This document shows, piece by piece, positions 1-10,297 of a stretch of 64,000 bases of DNA. This DNA is from Pseudomonas sp. Marseille-Q3773 (GTDB lineage: Bacteria; Pseudomonadota; Gammaproteobacteria; Pseudomonadales; Pseudomonadaceae), in contig NZ_OU745390.1 of assembly GCF_916618955.1 (NCBI RefSeq), positions 2,046,001-2,110,000 on the forward strand. Reading direction: 5' to 3'. The notes under the pieces are model-generated. The model was given only the letters and a program-made list of their open reading frames with translations, was not told the origin of the DNA and ran no database searches. Positions within the stretch are counted from its first letter, which is position 1, and every line of letters starts with the position of its first letter. The translations under genes and the position numbers were made by a program.

Positions 1-1689
1 GGCGCGCTGGCCAGGGCCGATGGCAAGATCCAGTTCATCCAGGCCCGGCATGAGGAGATGGCTGCCTTCATGGCCAGCGCGCACGCCAAGTTCACCGGCG
101 AACTTGGCGTGTGCATGGCCACCTCCGGCCCCGGCGCTTCGCACCTGCTGACCGGCCTGTACGACGCGCGCATGGACCACCAGCCGGTGCTTGCCATCGT
201 CGGCCAGCAGGCACGCGCAGCACTCGGCGGGCACTACCAGCAGGAGCTGGACCTGCTGTCGATGTTCAAGGATGTGGCCGGCGCCTTCGTCCAGCAGGCC
301 TCGACGCCGGCACAGGTGCGCCACCTGCTCGACCGCGCGGTGCGCACCGCCATCGGCGAGCGCCGGGTCACCGCCATCATCCTGCCCAACGACCTGCAGG
401 ACCTGCCTTACCAGGAACCGGCCAGGGCACACGGCACCGTGCATTCCGGCGTCGGCTACAGCAGGCCCAGGGTACTGCCTTTCGAGGCGGACCTGCAGCG
501 CGCCGCCGAGGTGCTGAATGCCGGACGCAAGGTGGCGATACTGGTCGGTGCCGGCGCCCTGCAGGCTAGCGAACAGGTGATTGCAGTGGCCGAGAGGCTG
601 GGTGCCGGTGTGGCCAAGGCGCTGCTGGGCAAGGCCGTGCTGCCCGACGACCTGCCGTGGGTCACCGGTGCCATCGGGCTGCTCGGCACCGAACCCAGTT
701 ACCGGCTGATGAACGAATGCGACACCTTGCTGATGATCGGTTCCGGCTTCCCCTATGCCGAGTTCCTGCCCAAGGAAGGCCAGGCCCGCGGCGTACAGAT
801 CGACCTGCAGCCGGACATGCTCAGCTTGCGCTACCCGATGGAGGTGAACCTGGTCGGCGATGCCGGTGAAACCTTGGCGGCGCTGTTGCCGCTGCTCGAA
901 CACAAGCCTGAACGGGGCTGGCGCGACGCAATCGAAAGCTGGCGTGCGCAGTGGGACCAAACCCTGGCCAAGCGCGCCCACGCCAAGGCTGAGCCGCTGA
1001 ACCCGCAGCGCGTGGTGTACGAACTCTCCCCGCGCCTGCCGGACCACGCCATTGTCACCAGTGATTCCGGCTCCTGCGCCAACTGGTTCGCCCGCGACCT
1101 GCAGATCCGCCGGGGCATGCAGTGCTCGCTGTCCGGCGGACTGGCCAGCATGGGCGCCGCCGTGCCCTACGCCATCGCCGCCAAGCTCGCCCACCCGCAG
1201 CGCTGTGTGGTGGCGCTGGTCGGTGACGGCGCGATGCAGATGAACAACCTGGCCGAATTGATCACCGTGGCAAAGTACTGGCGGCAATGGGAGAACCCGC
1301 AGTGGATCTGCGCAGTGTTCAACAACGAAGACCTCAACCAGGTCACCTGGGAGCAACGCGTGATGGAGGGCGACCCGAAGTTCGAGGCGTCGCAATCGAT
1401 CCCCGACGTGCCCTATCACCTGTTCGCCATATCCATTGGCCTGGAGGGCATCCATGTGGACCGCGAGGAAGACATCGGCCCTGCCTGGGAGCGCGCGTTG
1501 GCGGCTGATAGGCCGGTGTTGATCGAATTCCGGACCGACCCGGACGTGCCTCCGCTGCCGCCGCATATCAAGCTGGAGCAAGCGAAGAAGTTCGCCAGCG
1601 CCCTGCTCAAGGGCGACCCTGACCAGGCCGGTATCATCGTGCAGACGGCCAGGCAAGTTCTCAGTTCGGTATTGCCGGGAAAAAAATGA
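1..1689 (+). CDS. Thiamine-diphosphate-requiring enzyme (pyruvate oxidase / acetolactate synthase-like), 5'-truncated by window edge
   Basis: The frame is open from base 1 and the first residues (GALARADGKIQF) already read as protein, so the true start lies upstream; about 560 residues are visible. An R-H-E-E stretch near the edge fits the glutamate that activates the cofactor. The C-terminal third has the ThDP/Mg motif: VGDGAMQMNN and, about 30 residues later, FNNEDLNQ. The three-domain layout (PYR, central, PP) matches the PoxB/IlvB superfamily. These enzymes decarboxylate 2-oxo acids; the substrate here cannot be told from sequence. It is followed by a strong hairpin and a convergent gene, so it probably ends its own transcript. 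Confidence 0.85.
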   Translation, partial: GALARADGKIQFIQARHEEMAAFMASAHAKFTGELGVCMATSGPGASHLLTGLYDARMDHQPVLAIVGQQARAALGGHYQQELDLLSMFKDVAGAFVQQASTPAQVRHLLDRAVRTAIGERRVTAIILPNDLQDLPYQEPARAHGTVHSGVGYSRPRVLPFEADLQRAAEVLNAGRKVAILVGAGALQASEQVIAVAERLGAGVAKALLGKAVLPDDLPWVTGAIGLLGTEPSYRLMNECDTLLMIGSGFPYAEFLPKEGQARGVQIDLQPDMLSLRYPMEVNLVGDAGETLAALLPLLEHKPERGWRDAIESWRAQWDQTLAKRAHAKAEPLNPQRVVYELSPRLPDHAIVTSDSGSCANWFARDLQIRRGMQCSLSGGLASMGAAVPYAIAAKLAHPQRCVVALVGDGAMQMNNLAELITVAKYWRQWENPQWICAVFNNEDLNQVTWEQRVMEGDPKFEASQSIPDVPYHLFAISIGLEGIHVDREEDIGPAWERALAADRPVLIEFRTDPDVPPLPPHIKLEQAKKFASALLKGDPDQAGIIVQTARQVLSSVLPGKK

Positions 1690-1713
1690 GCAAGCGGGTG
1701 GCCGCAACACGCT

Positions 1714-1743
1714 CGCCGCGAACCGGTTTCCCGGTTCGCGGCG
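1714..1743. terminator. Terminator-like hairpin between convergent genes
   Basis: A perfect 13-bp stem (CGCCGCGAACCGG and its complement) with a TTTC loop lies 24 bases after the ThDP-enzyme stop and 23 bases before the convergent membrane-protein stop. There is no clear T tract, so it may serve as a bidirectional or 3'-stabilising hairpin rather than a classical intrinsic terminator. Confidence 0.55.
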
Positions 1744-1766
1744 CAATCGACGGGTTGCTCAGGCGA

Positions 1767-2426
1767 TCAGGTTGTAATACCGGCAAACTGCCAGACAGGC
1801 ATCTGAGCCGGTTCGGCCTCGCTGCGTTTGCGCGCCCACTGGGTCAAGCCAGCCATCAGGGCAAAGCCGACCAGGATCAATACCGGGTAGGCCAGCAGCA
1901 ACTCGGTCAGCGAGTACTTCCAGGCCAGCGGCCGGCCGACCCCGAGCATGGCCGCATACAGCCAGGACACACCGGACAGCGCACCGGAGAACAACGCAAA
2001 CATGCGCATGCTGAAGTTCAGTTCGAGCAAAGAACCCGCTTTGAGCAGAGCAGGCAAAACATAGCGATGCAAGAGCATGCCATTGAAAGTCAACAACAGG
2101 ACGATAATGATCTTTGCCTGAAGTTTGGGGTTGGCAAAATAATTCATGCCTTTATCAAGGTAGTCGATACCCACTACGGCGGCCCCGGTCAGCCATAAAA
2201 AAACGAGCGCGTTGGCTACAGAGCGTTGCAAACTGGCCATATGTTTGCCGTCTTGCCCGGTGTTCGTATGCCCCTTCAACAAGTTTCTGACCATCTCCAC
2301 ATCGCTGGCGAAGACCAGACCGATGGCAATGCAACAGGCCAGCAAATGAACGTAAATCACTGACAACCGCACCAGCTCCATGGATTCTTTTTGCCCGAAC
2401 AGGCTAATAATTGTATTGATCTCCAC
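1767..2426 (-). CDS. Small integral membrane protein of unknown function
   Basis: About 219 residues with five or so hydrophobic segments: around LSVIYVHLLACCIAIGLVFA, the ALVFLWLTGAAVVGI region, IIIVLLLTFNGMLL, the MRMFALFSGALSGV region and AYPVLILVGFALMAG. I chose the GTG at 2426 because a GGAG lies 8 bases upstream; a longer reading from 2471 adds a poor 15-residue tail. No family is recognised. The start of a membrane segment with a histidine (VYVHLLAC-like) recalls heme-binding or DUF2214-type proteins, but that is only a guess. No operon partner is evident. Confidence 0.65.
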   Translation of the reverse strand: MEINTIISLFGQKESMELVRLSVIYVHLLACCIAIGLVFASDVEMVRNLLKGHTNTGQDGKHMASLQRSVANALVFLWLTGAAVVGIDYLDKGMNYFANPKLQAKIIIVLLLTFNGMLLHRYVLPALLKAGSLLELNFSMRMFALFSGALSGVSWLYAAMLGVGRPLAWKYSLTELLLAYPVLILVGFALMAGLTQWARKRSEAEPAQMPVWQFAGITT

Positions 2427-2519
2427 GACGTATTCTCCACGTAATGCGTTAGCGCTAGATGATCCTGCCATAGGCGTGCGAAAGGAGTACTCGCAGCGGC
2501 AAGAACAAATTCATATCGT

Positions 2520-2747
2520 TTAAGTGCAACAGCAGACAGTTATTTCAGGTGCACAAATATGTACCCGAAGAGCCTCGGTAAGGCATGGCGTTACTCCACT
2601 ATTCAAAAAAAGAAAAGCCCCCACAAACATCCCTGCGATGCCGATGAGGTTGAACGTCCATAAGTTCCGGGGCGAGCGCGCAAGGGCGAGATCCGGCGAG
2701 GAATGCCCTGCTGGCAAATAGGAGTCACGCACATCCAAATCGTTCAT
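2520..2747 (-). CDS. Possible 75-residue membrane peptide, doubtful
   Basis: A short frame with a polar N-terminus and one hydrophobic segment (FNLIGIAGMFVGAFLFLNSG). The ribosome-binding site is weak and the C-terminal part is cysteine-rich and does not look like a conserved domain. It may be a genuine small protein, a truncated remnant or noise. It shares the strand of the membrane protein downstream. Confidence 0.3.
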   Translation of the reverse strand: MNDLDVRDSYLPAGHSSPDLALARSPRNLWTFNLIGIAGMFVGAFLFLNSGVTPCLTEALRVHICAPEITVCCCT

Positions 2748-3045
2748 TTCTCAAGCGAAACGACCGACAGGCGGCACACTTTGTTACATTAGTTAGTTGG
2801 CTAAGTTATTGCAATTTGACCGTTTGGAAAGTTTTTCCAACAACTGGATCCAAACTTGCCGAGGGACGTTGGATTGCTCTATTCCGCTGTTTCTCTGTAT
2901 GCAGTTTGCACAATGCCCTGCCCTGTAGTGCCATCAGTTTGGCCTGATCACCCTGTTTCTGAATTGAGTTGTGCCTGCGAAAGCGGCTTCAGCCGCAACC
3001 ACTGGTGCCATCCAAGCAGCTGCGCGTGCCTGGGCCGACGGTGGC
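2748..3045. other. Intergenic region with a single REP-like core
   Basis: About 300 bases, AT-richer than its surroundings at 2750-2850. No convincing gene is seen. The stretch near 2976-2998 (GCGAAAGCGGCTTCAGCCGC) matches the core of P. putida REP elements and lies just past the end of the ercS-type gene. Confidence 0.5.
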
Positions 3046-4770
3046 CTAGCCCAGCAACTGGCTCAAAACCGCACGCAGTTTCCCCGGCTTGACCGGTTTG
3101 TTCAGCAATGGCGCGCCGAGCTTGTGCAAGGACCGCCGGCACTGATCGCTGCGGTCGGCGGTGATGATCACCGCCGGAATGGCATGGCCGAAATGTTCGC
3201 GCAAGTGCCTGACCACCTCGCAACCGACAACACCATGATCCAGGTGGAAATCGGCCAGGATCAATTCCGGCGCGCGCCCCTGCAAGGCCAGCAAAGCCCC
3301 GGCCTGGTCGGTGGCAGTCACCACTTCGCAGCCCCACTGCCCAAGCAGCGCCCCCATGCTCTCGAGGATGCTCAGCTCATTGTCCACCACCAGCAGCCGG
3401 CGGCCTGGCAACGGGTTGCCGGTGCCCGGTTGCGGCGTAGCCGGGTGAACCGGCAGCGGTAGCGCCTGGCCCAGCGGCACTTCGATGCTGAACACCGAGC
3501 CACGTCCCGGCCACGAGCGCACCTCGACCTGGTAGCCAAGGATCTTGGCGATCCGTTCGACAATGGCCAGCCCCAGCCCCACGCCCTTGCGATCGGCGGC
3601 ACGGCCCACGTCCAGCTGGTTGAATTCGAGGAATATCGCCTGCAGCCGGTCCTGCGCGATACCCCGCCCGGTGTCCCACACCTCCAGGCGCAGGTGCCGG
3701 CCACGGCGCCTGGCACCCAACAGGATCCGGCCTTCCTCGGTATAGCGGCAGGCGTTGCTGAGCAGGTTGCGCAGGATGCGCGTCATCAACCGCAGGTCGG
3801 TGCTGATGGCATAGTCGCCAATCCGCGCGCGCAGCTTCAGGCCCGCTGCGTCGGCCACCGTGCGGAATTCCGAAACCAGCGGCGCGAACAGTTCGTCGAG
3901 CCGGTACAGCGCCACATCCGGCTTGACCGCGGCCTGGTCGAGCCGGGAGATGTCGAGCAAGTCGGTGAGCAAGTCTTCGGCACCTTCGAGGGCTTGATGG
4001 GTACGCTCCACCAGCACTTTCTCCGCTTCCGGCAAGGGCCGTTCGCGCAAGGTCGAAATCAGCAGCCGCGCCGCATTCAGCGGCTGCAACAGGTCATGGC
4101 TGGCTGCCGCGAGGTACTTGTCCTTGCTGCGGTTGGCGGTTTCCGCAGCATCGCGGGCAACCCGCAGGGCACGGGCGATCTGTTTGCGCTCGGCGATCTG
4201 CTGTTGCAGGTTGCGGTTGGCCTCCAGCAGTTCATCGGTGCGCGCGGCCACCCGTTGCTCGAGCTCGTCGTTGAGTTGCTGCAGGCGCTGCTGGGCCAGC
4301 TTGCGTTCGGTGATATCGGCAACGAACCCTTCCACCAGGCCCTCATGGCCAGGCTTGAGCAGCAGGTTCATCAGCACATCGAGGTGGCTGCCATCCTTGC
4401 GCCGCAAGCGGGTTTCATAACCGTGCAGGCTACGCTCACGGGCCAGGGTCGCGGTGATGGCGTGCAGCTCGTCGGGCTCGACGAACAGGTCGCTGGCAAA
4501 GTCCGTCAGGCATTGCAGCAATGCTTGCGGGCTGTCGTAACCGAGCATGCGCGCCAACGCCGGGTTGGCCGCACGCATGCCGTCTTGCAGGCTGGCCTGG
4601 AAAATCCCGTGCACGGCATTCTCGAACAACCATTTGTAGCGGTTGCGTTCGGCCTCCAGCTCGTCCAGGCGTGCCGCCAGCTCCGGGTAATGGCTCTTGC
4701 GTGCCGAGTGGTCGCCCAGCCCCAGCAGCCCGGCCAGCGCCCGCTGCTGGTCGTCAGAGGGCCTCGCCAT
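3046..4770 (-). CDS. ercS: Cytosolic PAS hybrid sensor histidine kinase / receiver, ErcS-like
   Basis: A 574-residue kinase with no membrane segment. Order: N-terminal helix, PAS domain (about 45-155, ending DITERK), coiled coil (160-215), HisKA with the phospho-acceptor H225 in SHDLLQPLNAAR, HATPase (RNLLSNACRY; DTGRGIA; GVGLGLAIVE), and a C-terminal receiver with its Asp in LILADFHLDHG. ATG 4770 has GAGGTG upstream and overlaps the preceding ercA gene by 17 bases, so the two are translationally linked. In P. aeruginosa the ercA-ercS pair belongs to the network controlling ethanol oxidation through ErbR. Both the sensed signal and the partner are inferred from that homology. Confidence 0.85.
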   Translation of the reverse strand: MARPSDDQQRALAGLLGLGDHSARKSHYPELAARLDELEAERNRYKWLFENAVHGIFQASLQDGMRAANPALARMLGYDSPQALLQCLTDFASDLFVEPDELHAITATLARERSLHGYETRLRRKDGSHLDVLMNLLLKPGHEGLVEGFVADITERKLAQQRLQQLNDELEQRVAARTDELLEANRNLQQQIAERKQIARALRVARDAAETANRSKDKYLAAASHDLLQPLNAARLLISTLRERPLPEAEKVLVERTHQALEGAEDLLTDLLDISRLDQAAVKPDVALYRLDELFAPLVSEFRTVADAAGLKLRARIGDYAISTDLRLMTRILRNLLSNACRYTEEGRILLGARRRGRHLRLEVWDTGRGIAQDRLQAIFLEFNQLDVGRAADRKGVGLGLAIVERIAKILGYQVEVRSWPGRGSVFSIEVPLGQALPLPVHPATPQPGTGNPLPGRRLLVVDNELSILESMGALLGQWGCEVVTATDQAGALLALQGRAPELILADFHLDHGVVGCEVVRHLREHFGHAIPAVIITADRSDQCRRSLHKLGAPLLNKPVKPGKLRAVLSQLLG

Positions 4771-5917
4771 ACACCACCTCGACATCACGCTGGCTCGACG
4801 CACGCGGGTTGGTAAGAATGCACGGATCATCCATCGCGTGTTGCGACAGGAACGGAATATCGGATGTGCGCACCCCGTGCAGGCCCAGGGTTTCATGGAA
4901 GCCGATGGCATGCTTCAGCGCGATCAGGTGTTCCACCAGGCGCGCGCAGATCTGCCGATGATTGAGGCCGCGGCAGTCGATGCCCAGCACTTCGGCAATT
5001 ACTTTGAAGCGCTCCGGCGCCGAGCTGTAGTTGAACGCCACTACGTGCTCCACCAGCACCGCATTGCACAGGCCATGTGGCAGGTCGAGGAACCCGCCCA
5101 GGCTGTGCGACATGGCGTGCACCGCCCCGAGGATCGCGTTGGAAAACGCCAACCCGGCCTGCATGCTGCCCAGCATGATCTTCTCGCGCAGGGCGATGTC
5201 GCCGGGGTTGGCGATCATCTCCACCAGGTTGCCGTTGATCAGGCGCATGGCCTCCAGCGCATGGGGGTCGGTCAACGGGCCGTGGCCAGTGGACACAAAG
5301 GCTTCGATGGCATGCACCAGCGCGTCGATGCCGGTGCAGGCCGACAGGAACGGGTCCATGCTCAGGGTGGTCTGCGGGTCGATCAGTGACACGTCCGGTA
5401 CCACCGCCTTGCTGACGATGGAGAACTTCATGCGCTCCTGCTGGTTGGAGATGATCACGAACTGCGACACATCGGCCGAGGTCCCGGCCGTGGTCGGGAT
5501 CAGGATCAGCGGCGGGCTGGGCACGCGGATCGTGTCCACGCCCTCGAATTCGAGGATGCTGCGCCCGTGGGCGACCACGATGCCGATGGCCTTGCCGCAA
5601 TCCATCGGGCTGCCACCGCCGACGGCGACGATCACGTCACAGTGGTTCTGCCGGTAGATCTCGGCACCGAGCATCACCTCCTCGACCCGTGGGTTGGGCG
5701 ACACGCCGCTGTACAGGCAGTAGTCGATGCCCTGCGCCTGCAGGCTGGCCTCGACGTCGGCGACCCAACCGGCGGCAATCACACCGGGGTCGCTGACCAC
5801 CAGCACCTTGCGCGCGCCGAAGGTCTTGGCGTAATTGGCCACGTTATGCCGGCAACCGGCACCGAAAATGATTTCAGGCGAAACGAACTTGCGAAGCGGG
5901 CTGAAACTCTGGCTCAT
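4754..5917 (-). CDS. ercA: Iron-containing alcohol dehydrogenase family protein, ErcA/YiaY-like
   Basis: 387 residues, the normal length for group III Fe-alcohol dehydrogenases. Visible motifs are the NAD-binding GGGSPMDCGKA, the phosphate-contact PTTAGTSADVS, and metal ligands in the regions DALVHAIEAF and HAMSHSLGGFLDLPHG. Start ATG 5917 (MSQSFSPLRKF) fits the family N-terminus. The P. aeruginosa homologue ErcA was shown to be needed for regulation of ethanol use rather than as the main dehydrogenase. The 3' end overlaps the hybrid kinase gene, which supports a joint regulatory role. Confidence 0.88.
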   Translation of the reverse strand: MSQSFSPLRKFVSPEIIFGAGCRHNVANYAKTFGARKVLVVSDPGVIAAGWVADVEASLQAQGIDYCLYSGVSPNPRVEEVMLGAEIYRQNHCDVIVAVGGGSPMDCGKAIGIVVAHGRSILEFEGVDTIRVPSPPLILIPTTAGTSADVSQFVIISNQQERMKFSIVSKAVVPDVSLIDPQTTLSMDPFLSACTGIDALVHAIEAFVSTGHGPLTDPHALEAMRLINGNLVEMIANPGDIALREKIMLGSMQAGLAFSNAILGAVHAMSHSLGGFLDLPHGLCNAVLVEHVVAFNYSSAPERFKVIAEVLGIDCRGLNHRQICARLVEHLIALKHAIGFHETLGLHGVRTSDIPFLSQHAMDDPCILTNPRASSQRDVEVVYGEAL

Positions 5918-6006
5918 CGGAAAGCCTGTTCTTATTGTTCTGGAAGGTAACCGCCAGCGTAAAGCATCCCGTGGCGAAAGCAACCAGACCAAAGCCTGGC
6001 CATGGC

Positions 6007-6279
6007 TCATTCGACCCAGCACTTGGCGCGGGCCACCTCCAGGAACGCCAGCACGTCCTCGTCCAGCCCGCTCACCCCGGGGAAACGCTGCGCCAGGCGG
6101 GCGATGACCGCCGCCACGCTACGCTGGCCATCGAGCAGTTCGAGGACCCAGCCGGCACTGGCGTTGAGCTCGATGACGCCCCCCGCATGCTGCAACACCG
6201 GGCATGCCAGGTGCGGCTCCCAGCGCAGACGGAAGCCGCGGGCCAGTGACAAGGTCTGGTGGGGATCGAGCAATTCCAT
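6007..6279 (-). CDS. pqqD2: PqqD-family peptide chaperone (second copy, PqqD2)
   Basis: 90 residues, typical for PqqD, which binds the PqqA precursor peptide and presents it to the radical-SAM enzyme PqqE. The core LDPHQTLSLARGFRLRWEP, then VIELNASAGWVLELLDGQRS, matches the family. The start at 6279 is chosen because the upstream extension has no family similarity. The rest of the PQQ pathway (pqqBCE) is not in this window, so this is an extra copy tied to the alcohol-oxidation cluster. A pqqA-like microgene lies 50 bases upstream on the same strand. Confidence 0.85.
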   Translation of the reverse strand: MELLDPHQTLSLARGFRLRWEPHLACPVLQHAGGVIELNASAGWVLELLDGQRSVAAVIARLAQRFPGVSGLDEDVLAFLEVARAKCWVE

Positions 6280-6329
6280 AGGAGCTTGGTATACAAGGTC
6301 CGGCCATCGCGACGATGGCCGGCCAGGCA

Positions 6330-6401
6330 TCAACGATTGGCGAAGTACATCGTTACTTCGAAACCAATGCGCAGGTCGGTGTAGGCGGGTTTAGTCCACA
6401 T
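6330..6401 (-). CDS. pqqA: PqqA, 23-residue PQQ precursor peptide
   Basis: A 24-codon frame on the minus strand reading [10 protein letters not shown], then [13 protein letters not shown], then TGA. It has the full PqqA signature: the [15 protein letters not shown]-type N-terminus and the Glu and Tyr (E-V-T-M-Y) that PqqE crosslinks to make PQQ. GAGGACCGCCCC lies just upstream of the ATG as a ribosome-binding region. It is directly followed by pqqD2, so substrate and chaperone are paired away from pqqBCE. It is easily missed because of its size. Confidence 0.93.
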
Positions 6402-6466
6402 GGGGCGGTCCTCTTGTTATGCCGGGCGATTCCGGTAGAGCATTAATGCATGCCGGGCGCCAGGGC

Positions 6467-6482
6467 CGAATGCTACTTTGGG
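6467..6482 (-). promoter_or_regulatory. Putative ped/erc-cluster operator upstream of pqqA
   Basis: CGAATGCTACTT at 6467-6478, followed by TGGGA, lies 66 bases before the pqqA start. The same 12 bases occur at 26917-26928, 58 bases before the FIST gene, and a related CGAATTACTACCTTGG lies upstream of pedA1. This suggests a common regulator, perhaps ErbR/AgmR; the identity is inference. Confidence 0.4.
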
Positions 6483-6540
6483 ACAGGTTTGCGGGGTGCG
6501 TTGGTAGGGGACCGAAATACAAGGCTGCGCCTGCCTGCAG

Positions 6541-6646
6541 GAACGGCCTCGTGTCGCGAAAGGGCTGCACGGCAACCCACGGCTTCAGCGCAGATGCATG
6601 GATTGCCGGGGCCGCTTCGCAGCCCTTCGCGACACAAGGCCGTTTC
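6541..6646. repeat. BIME-like inverted repeat
   Basis: Arms of 28 bases at 6541-6568 and 6619-6646 pair with very few mismatches around a 50-base centre. The sequence (GTGTCGCGAAAGGGCTGC and complement) is a common Pseudomonas intergenic repeat. It lies between pqqA and the pedI stop. Confidence 0.75.
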
Positions 6647-6668
6647 TACAGCATCAACTCATCATGGT

Positions 6669-8189
<1,521 letters not shown>

Positions 8190-8293
8190 GCTGAGCCTCT
8201 GTGGTCGATGCCTGTCCGGCGACAGGCGATGAACCGATGGTAAAAAGCCCCGCCTGCCGGGCGAATGCATCGTTGGCAGCGGGGCTCTCGTCA

Positions 8294-8308
8294 TTTGGTA
8301 GTAGGGCC
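8294..8308 (-). promoter_or_regulatory. Putative ped operator upstream of pedI
   Basis: TTTGGTAGTAGGGCC differs by one base from the sequence at 13640-13654 between pedF and pedE. It lies 105 bases before the pedI start; the second copy lies 111 bases before the pedF start in the same orientation. A shared activator such as ErbR/AgmR is likely but not shown. Confidence 0.5.
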
Positions 8309-8339
8309 GCTTGCCGCCGGTTGGCTGGCGGCAAGCGGC
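8306..8339 (-). terminator. Hairpin after pedH
   Basis: A perfect 13-bp stem (GCCGCTTGCCGCC and complement) with an 8-base loop lies 11 bases after the pedH stop. No T run follows. It partly abuts the pedI operator-like site. Confidence 0.55.
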
Positions 8340-8350
8340 ACGTCATGGCG

Positions 8351-10135
8351 TCAGCGCTTGGCGCTGGCGGTTTGCAGCTGCTTGGGCAACTTGAAGGTCC
8401 AGAGCATGCCGCCCTGGTTGAAGTCCTTGACCCGCTTGGCCACTTCGCCGCCCCACAGCGGCACCGCGCCGCCCCAGCCGGAAACCACCGAAACGTATTG
8501 CTCGCCGTCCATTTCCCAGGTGATCGGCGAACCGAGCACGCCGGAACCGGTCTGGAACTCCCAGACCTTGTCGCCGGTCTTGGCGTCGAAGGCCTGCAGG
8601 AAGCCTTCCGGCGTGCCGGTGAACACCAGGTTGCCCTTGGTGGTCAGCACCCCGCCCCACAGCGGCGCGTAGTTCTTGTGGCGCCATACTTCCTTGCCGC
8701 TGACCGGGTCGATGGCCCGCAGCACGCCGATGTAGTCTTCGTTGAGCGGCTTGATGGTGAAGCCGGCACCGAGGAACGCCGCACCCTTCTTGTAGGCGAT
8801 GCCTTCGTTCCAGATGTCCATGCCCCACTCGTTGGACGGCACATAGAACAGCCCGGTGTCCTGGTTGTAGGCCATCGGCATCCAGTTCTTGGCGCCGAGG
8901 AAGGCCGGGGCGACGAACACCGAGCTGCCCTTGGCTTCGCTGCCCGGTGCGCCTGGGCGGCTGGCCTCGTTGTAGATCGGCCGGCCATCCTTGTCCAGGC
9001 CGCTGGCCCAGGTGATCTTGTCGACGAACGGGAAGCCGCGGATGAACTTGCCGTTGGTGCGGTCCAGCACGTAGAAGAAGCCGTTGCGGTCGGCAGTGGC
9101 GGCCGCCTTGATCTCTTTGCCGCCGGCCTTGTAGTTGAACGAGATCAGCTCGTTGACGCCGTCGAAGTCCCAGCCGTCATGCGGCGTGCTCTGGAAGTGC
9201 CACTTGATGGTGCCATCGTCCGGGTTCAGGGCCAGGCGCGACGAGGAGTACAGGTTGTCGCCCGGGCGCAGGTGCGAGTTCCACGGCGCCGGGTTGCCGG
9301 TACCGAACAGGATCAGGTTGGTTTCCGGGTCGTAGTAGCCGCCCAGCCAAGGTGCTGCACCGCCGGTCTTCCACAAGTCGCCAGGCCAGGTCTTGCCTGC
9401 CTCGCCGCCGGAAATGCCGTTCTCGATCGCCTTGCCGTCCTTGTAGACGTAGCCCATGTGCCCTTCCACGGTCGGGCGCATCCACAGCAGTTCGCCGTTT
9501 TCCGGGTTGTAGGCCTGGATCTTGCCCACCACGCCGAACTCGCCACCGGCAACCCCGGTGATCAGCTTGCCGTTGACGATCATTGGCGCGGCGCTGATCG
9601 AGTAGCCTTCCTTGTGGTCAGCCACCTTCTTGCTCCACACCACCTTGCCGGTGTCCTTGTTCAAGGCCACCAGCTTGGCATCCAGGGTGCCGAAGAACAC
9701 CAGGTCGCCATACAGCGCGACGCCACGGTTGATCACGTCGCAGCACGGGCGGATGTCATCGGGCAGGCGCGCATCGTACTGCCACAGCTTCTTGCCGGTG
9801 CGGGCGTCCACCGCGAATACCCGCGAGTAGGAGCCGGTCAGGTACATCACCCCGTCCTTGACCAGCGGCTGGGCCTGCTGCCCGCGCTGCTTCTCGCCGC
9901 CGAAGGAGAACGCCCAGACCGGCCGCAGGTCCTTGACGTTGTTGCTGTTGAGCAGGTCCAGCGGGCTGTAGCGCTGGCCCTGCACGCCCAGGCCGTTGGT
10001 CACGATCTGCTGCGGGTTTTTCGGGTCCTGAAGGATTTCTTCATTGCTGACAGCAGCGTGGGCCGCGCTGGCAAGCAGCATGGCGCTGAGCACCAGGCTC
10101 ACGGCGAACACGGGGCGACGTGGGGATCGGGTCAT
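8351..10135 (-). CDS. pedH: Lanthanide-dependent PQQ alcohol dehydrogenase PedH
   Basis: 594 residues with a Sec signal peptide (to about residue 27) and an eight-bladed quinoprotein propeller with repeated W motifs such as [19 protein letters not shown]. It has the adjacent cysteine pair C131-C132 (RPCCDV). The key region HDGWDFDG places a second Asp (D325) two residues after the catalytic D323; this extra Asp is the mark of lanthanide-dependent enzymes such as XoxF and KT2440 PedH. The enzyme oxidises a broad set of alcohols and aldehydes in the periplasm. Its partner PedE has Ser at the same place. Strong palindrome and shared motifs lie upstream. Confidence 0.96.
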   Translation of the reverse strand: MTRSPRRPVFAVSLVLSAMLLASAAHAAVSNEEILQDPKNPQQIVTNGLGVQGQRYSPLDLLNSNNVKDLRPVWAFSFGGEKQRGQQAQPLVKDGVMYLTGSYSRVFAVDARTGKKLWQYDARLPDDIRPCCDVINRGVALYGDLVFFGTLDAKLVALNKDTGKVVWSKKVADHKEGYSISAAPMIVNGKLITGVAGGEFGVVGKIQAYNPENGELLWMRPTVEGHMGYVYKDGKAIENGISGGEAGKTWPGDLWKTGGAAPWLGGYYDPETNLILFGTGNPAPWNSHLRPGDNLYSSSRLALNPDDGTIKWHFQSTPHDGWDFDGVNELISFNYKAGGKEIKAAATADRNGFFYVLDRTNGKFIRGFPFVDKITWASGLDKDGRPIYNEASRPGAPGSEAKGSSVFVAPAFLGAKNWMPMAYNQDTGLFYVPSNEWGMDIWNEGIAYKKGAAFLGAGFTIKPLNEDYIGVLRAIDPVSGKEVWRHKNYAPLWGGVLTTKGNLVFTGTPEGFLQAFDAKTGDKVWEFQTGSGVLGSPITWEMDGEQYVSVVSGWGGAVPLWGGEVAKRVKDFNQGGMLWTFKLPKQLQTASAKR

Positions 10136-10164
10136 GACGGCTACCTTTGGTTTTTTTGTTGTGC

Positions 10165-10181
10165 CCGGGAAAATTTCCCGG
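10165..10181. promoter_or_regulatory. Palindromic operator candidate in the pedH promoter
   Basis: CCGGGAAAATTTCCCGG is a perfect 8-bp inverted repeat around one A, 30 bases before the pedH start. Related CGGGAA...TTCCCG sites lie upstream of pedE. PedR2 controls pedE and pedH inversely in response to lanthanides in KT2440, so it is the leading candidate binder; this is inference. Confidence 0.5.
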
Positions 10182-10247
10182 TGTGCCGAGAATTCTTGGT
10201 CGCTGCCTGCTTGCCAACAATTGCCCGCAGTGCGGAGTTTTCTAGTT

Positions 10248-10261
10248 CCTTGGTATGGGGC
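10248..10261 (-). promoter_or_regulatory. Putative ped-cluster motif upstream of pedH
   Basis: CCTTGGTATGGGGC resembles CTTGGTAGTAGGGC at 13640. It lies about 113 bases before the pedH start, close to the 105 and 111 bases seen at pedI and pedF and in the same orientation. Confidence 0.35.
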
Positions 10262-10297
10262 TGCTCACCAAGGCCTGCGCGCCCTTGTAGGGGGGCG

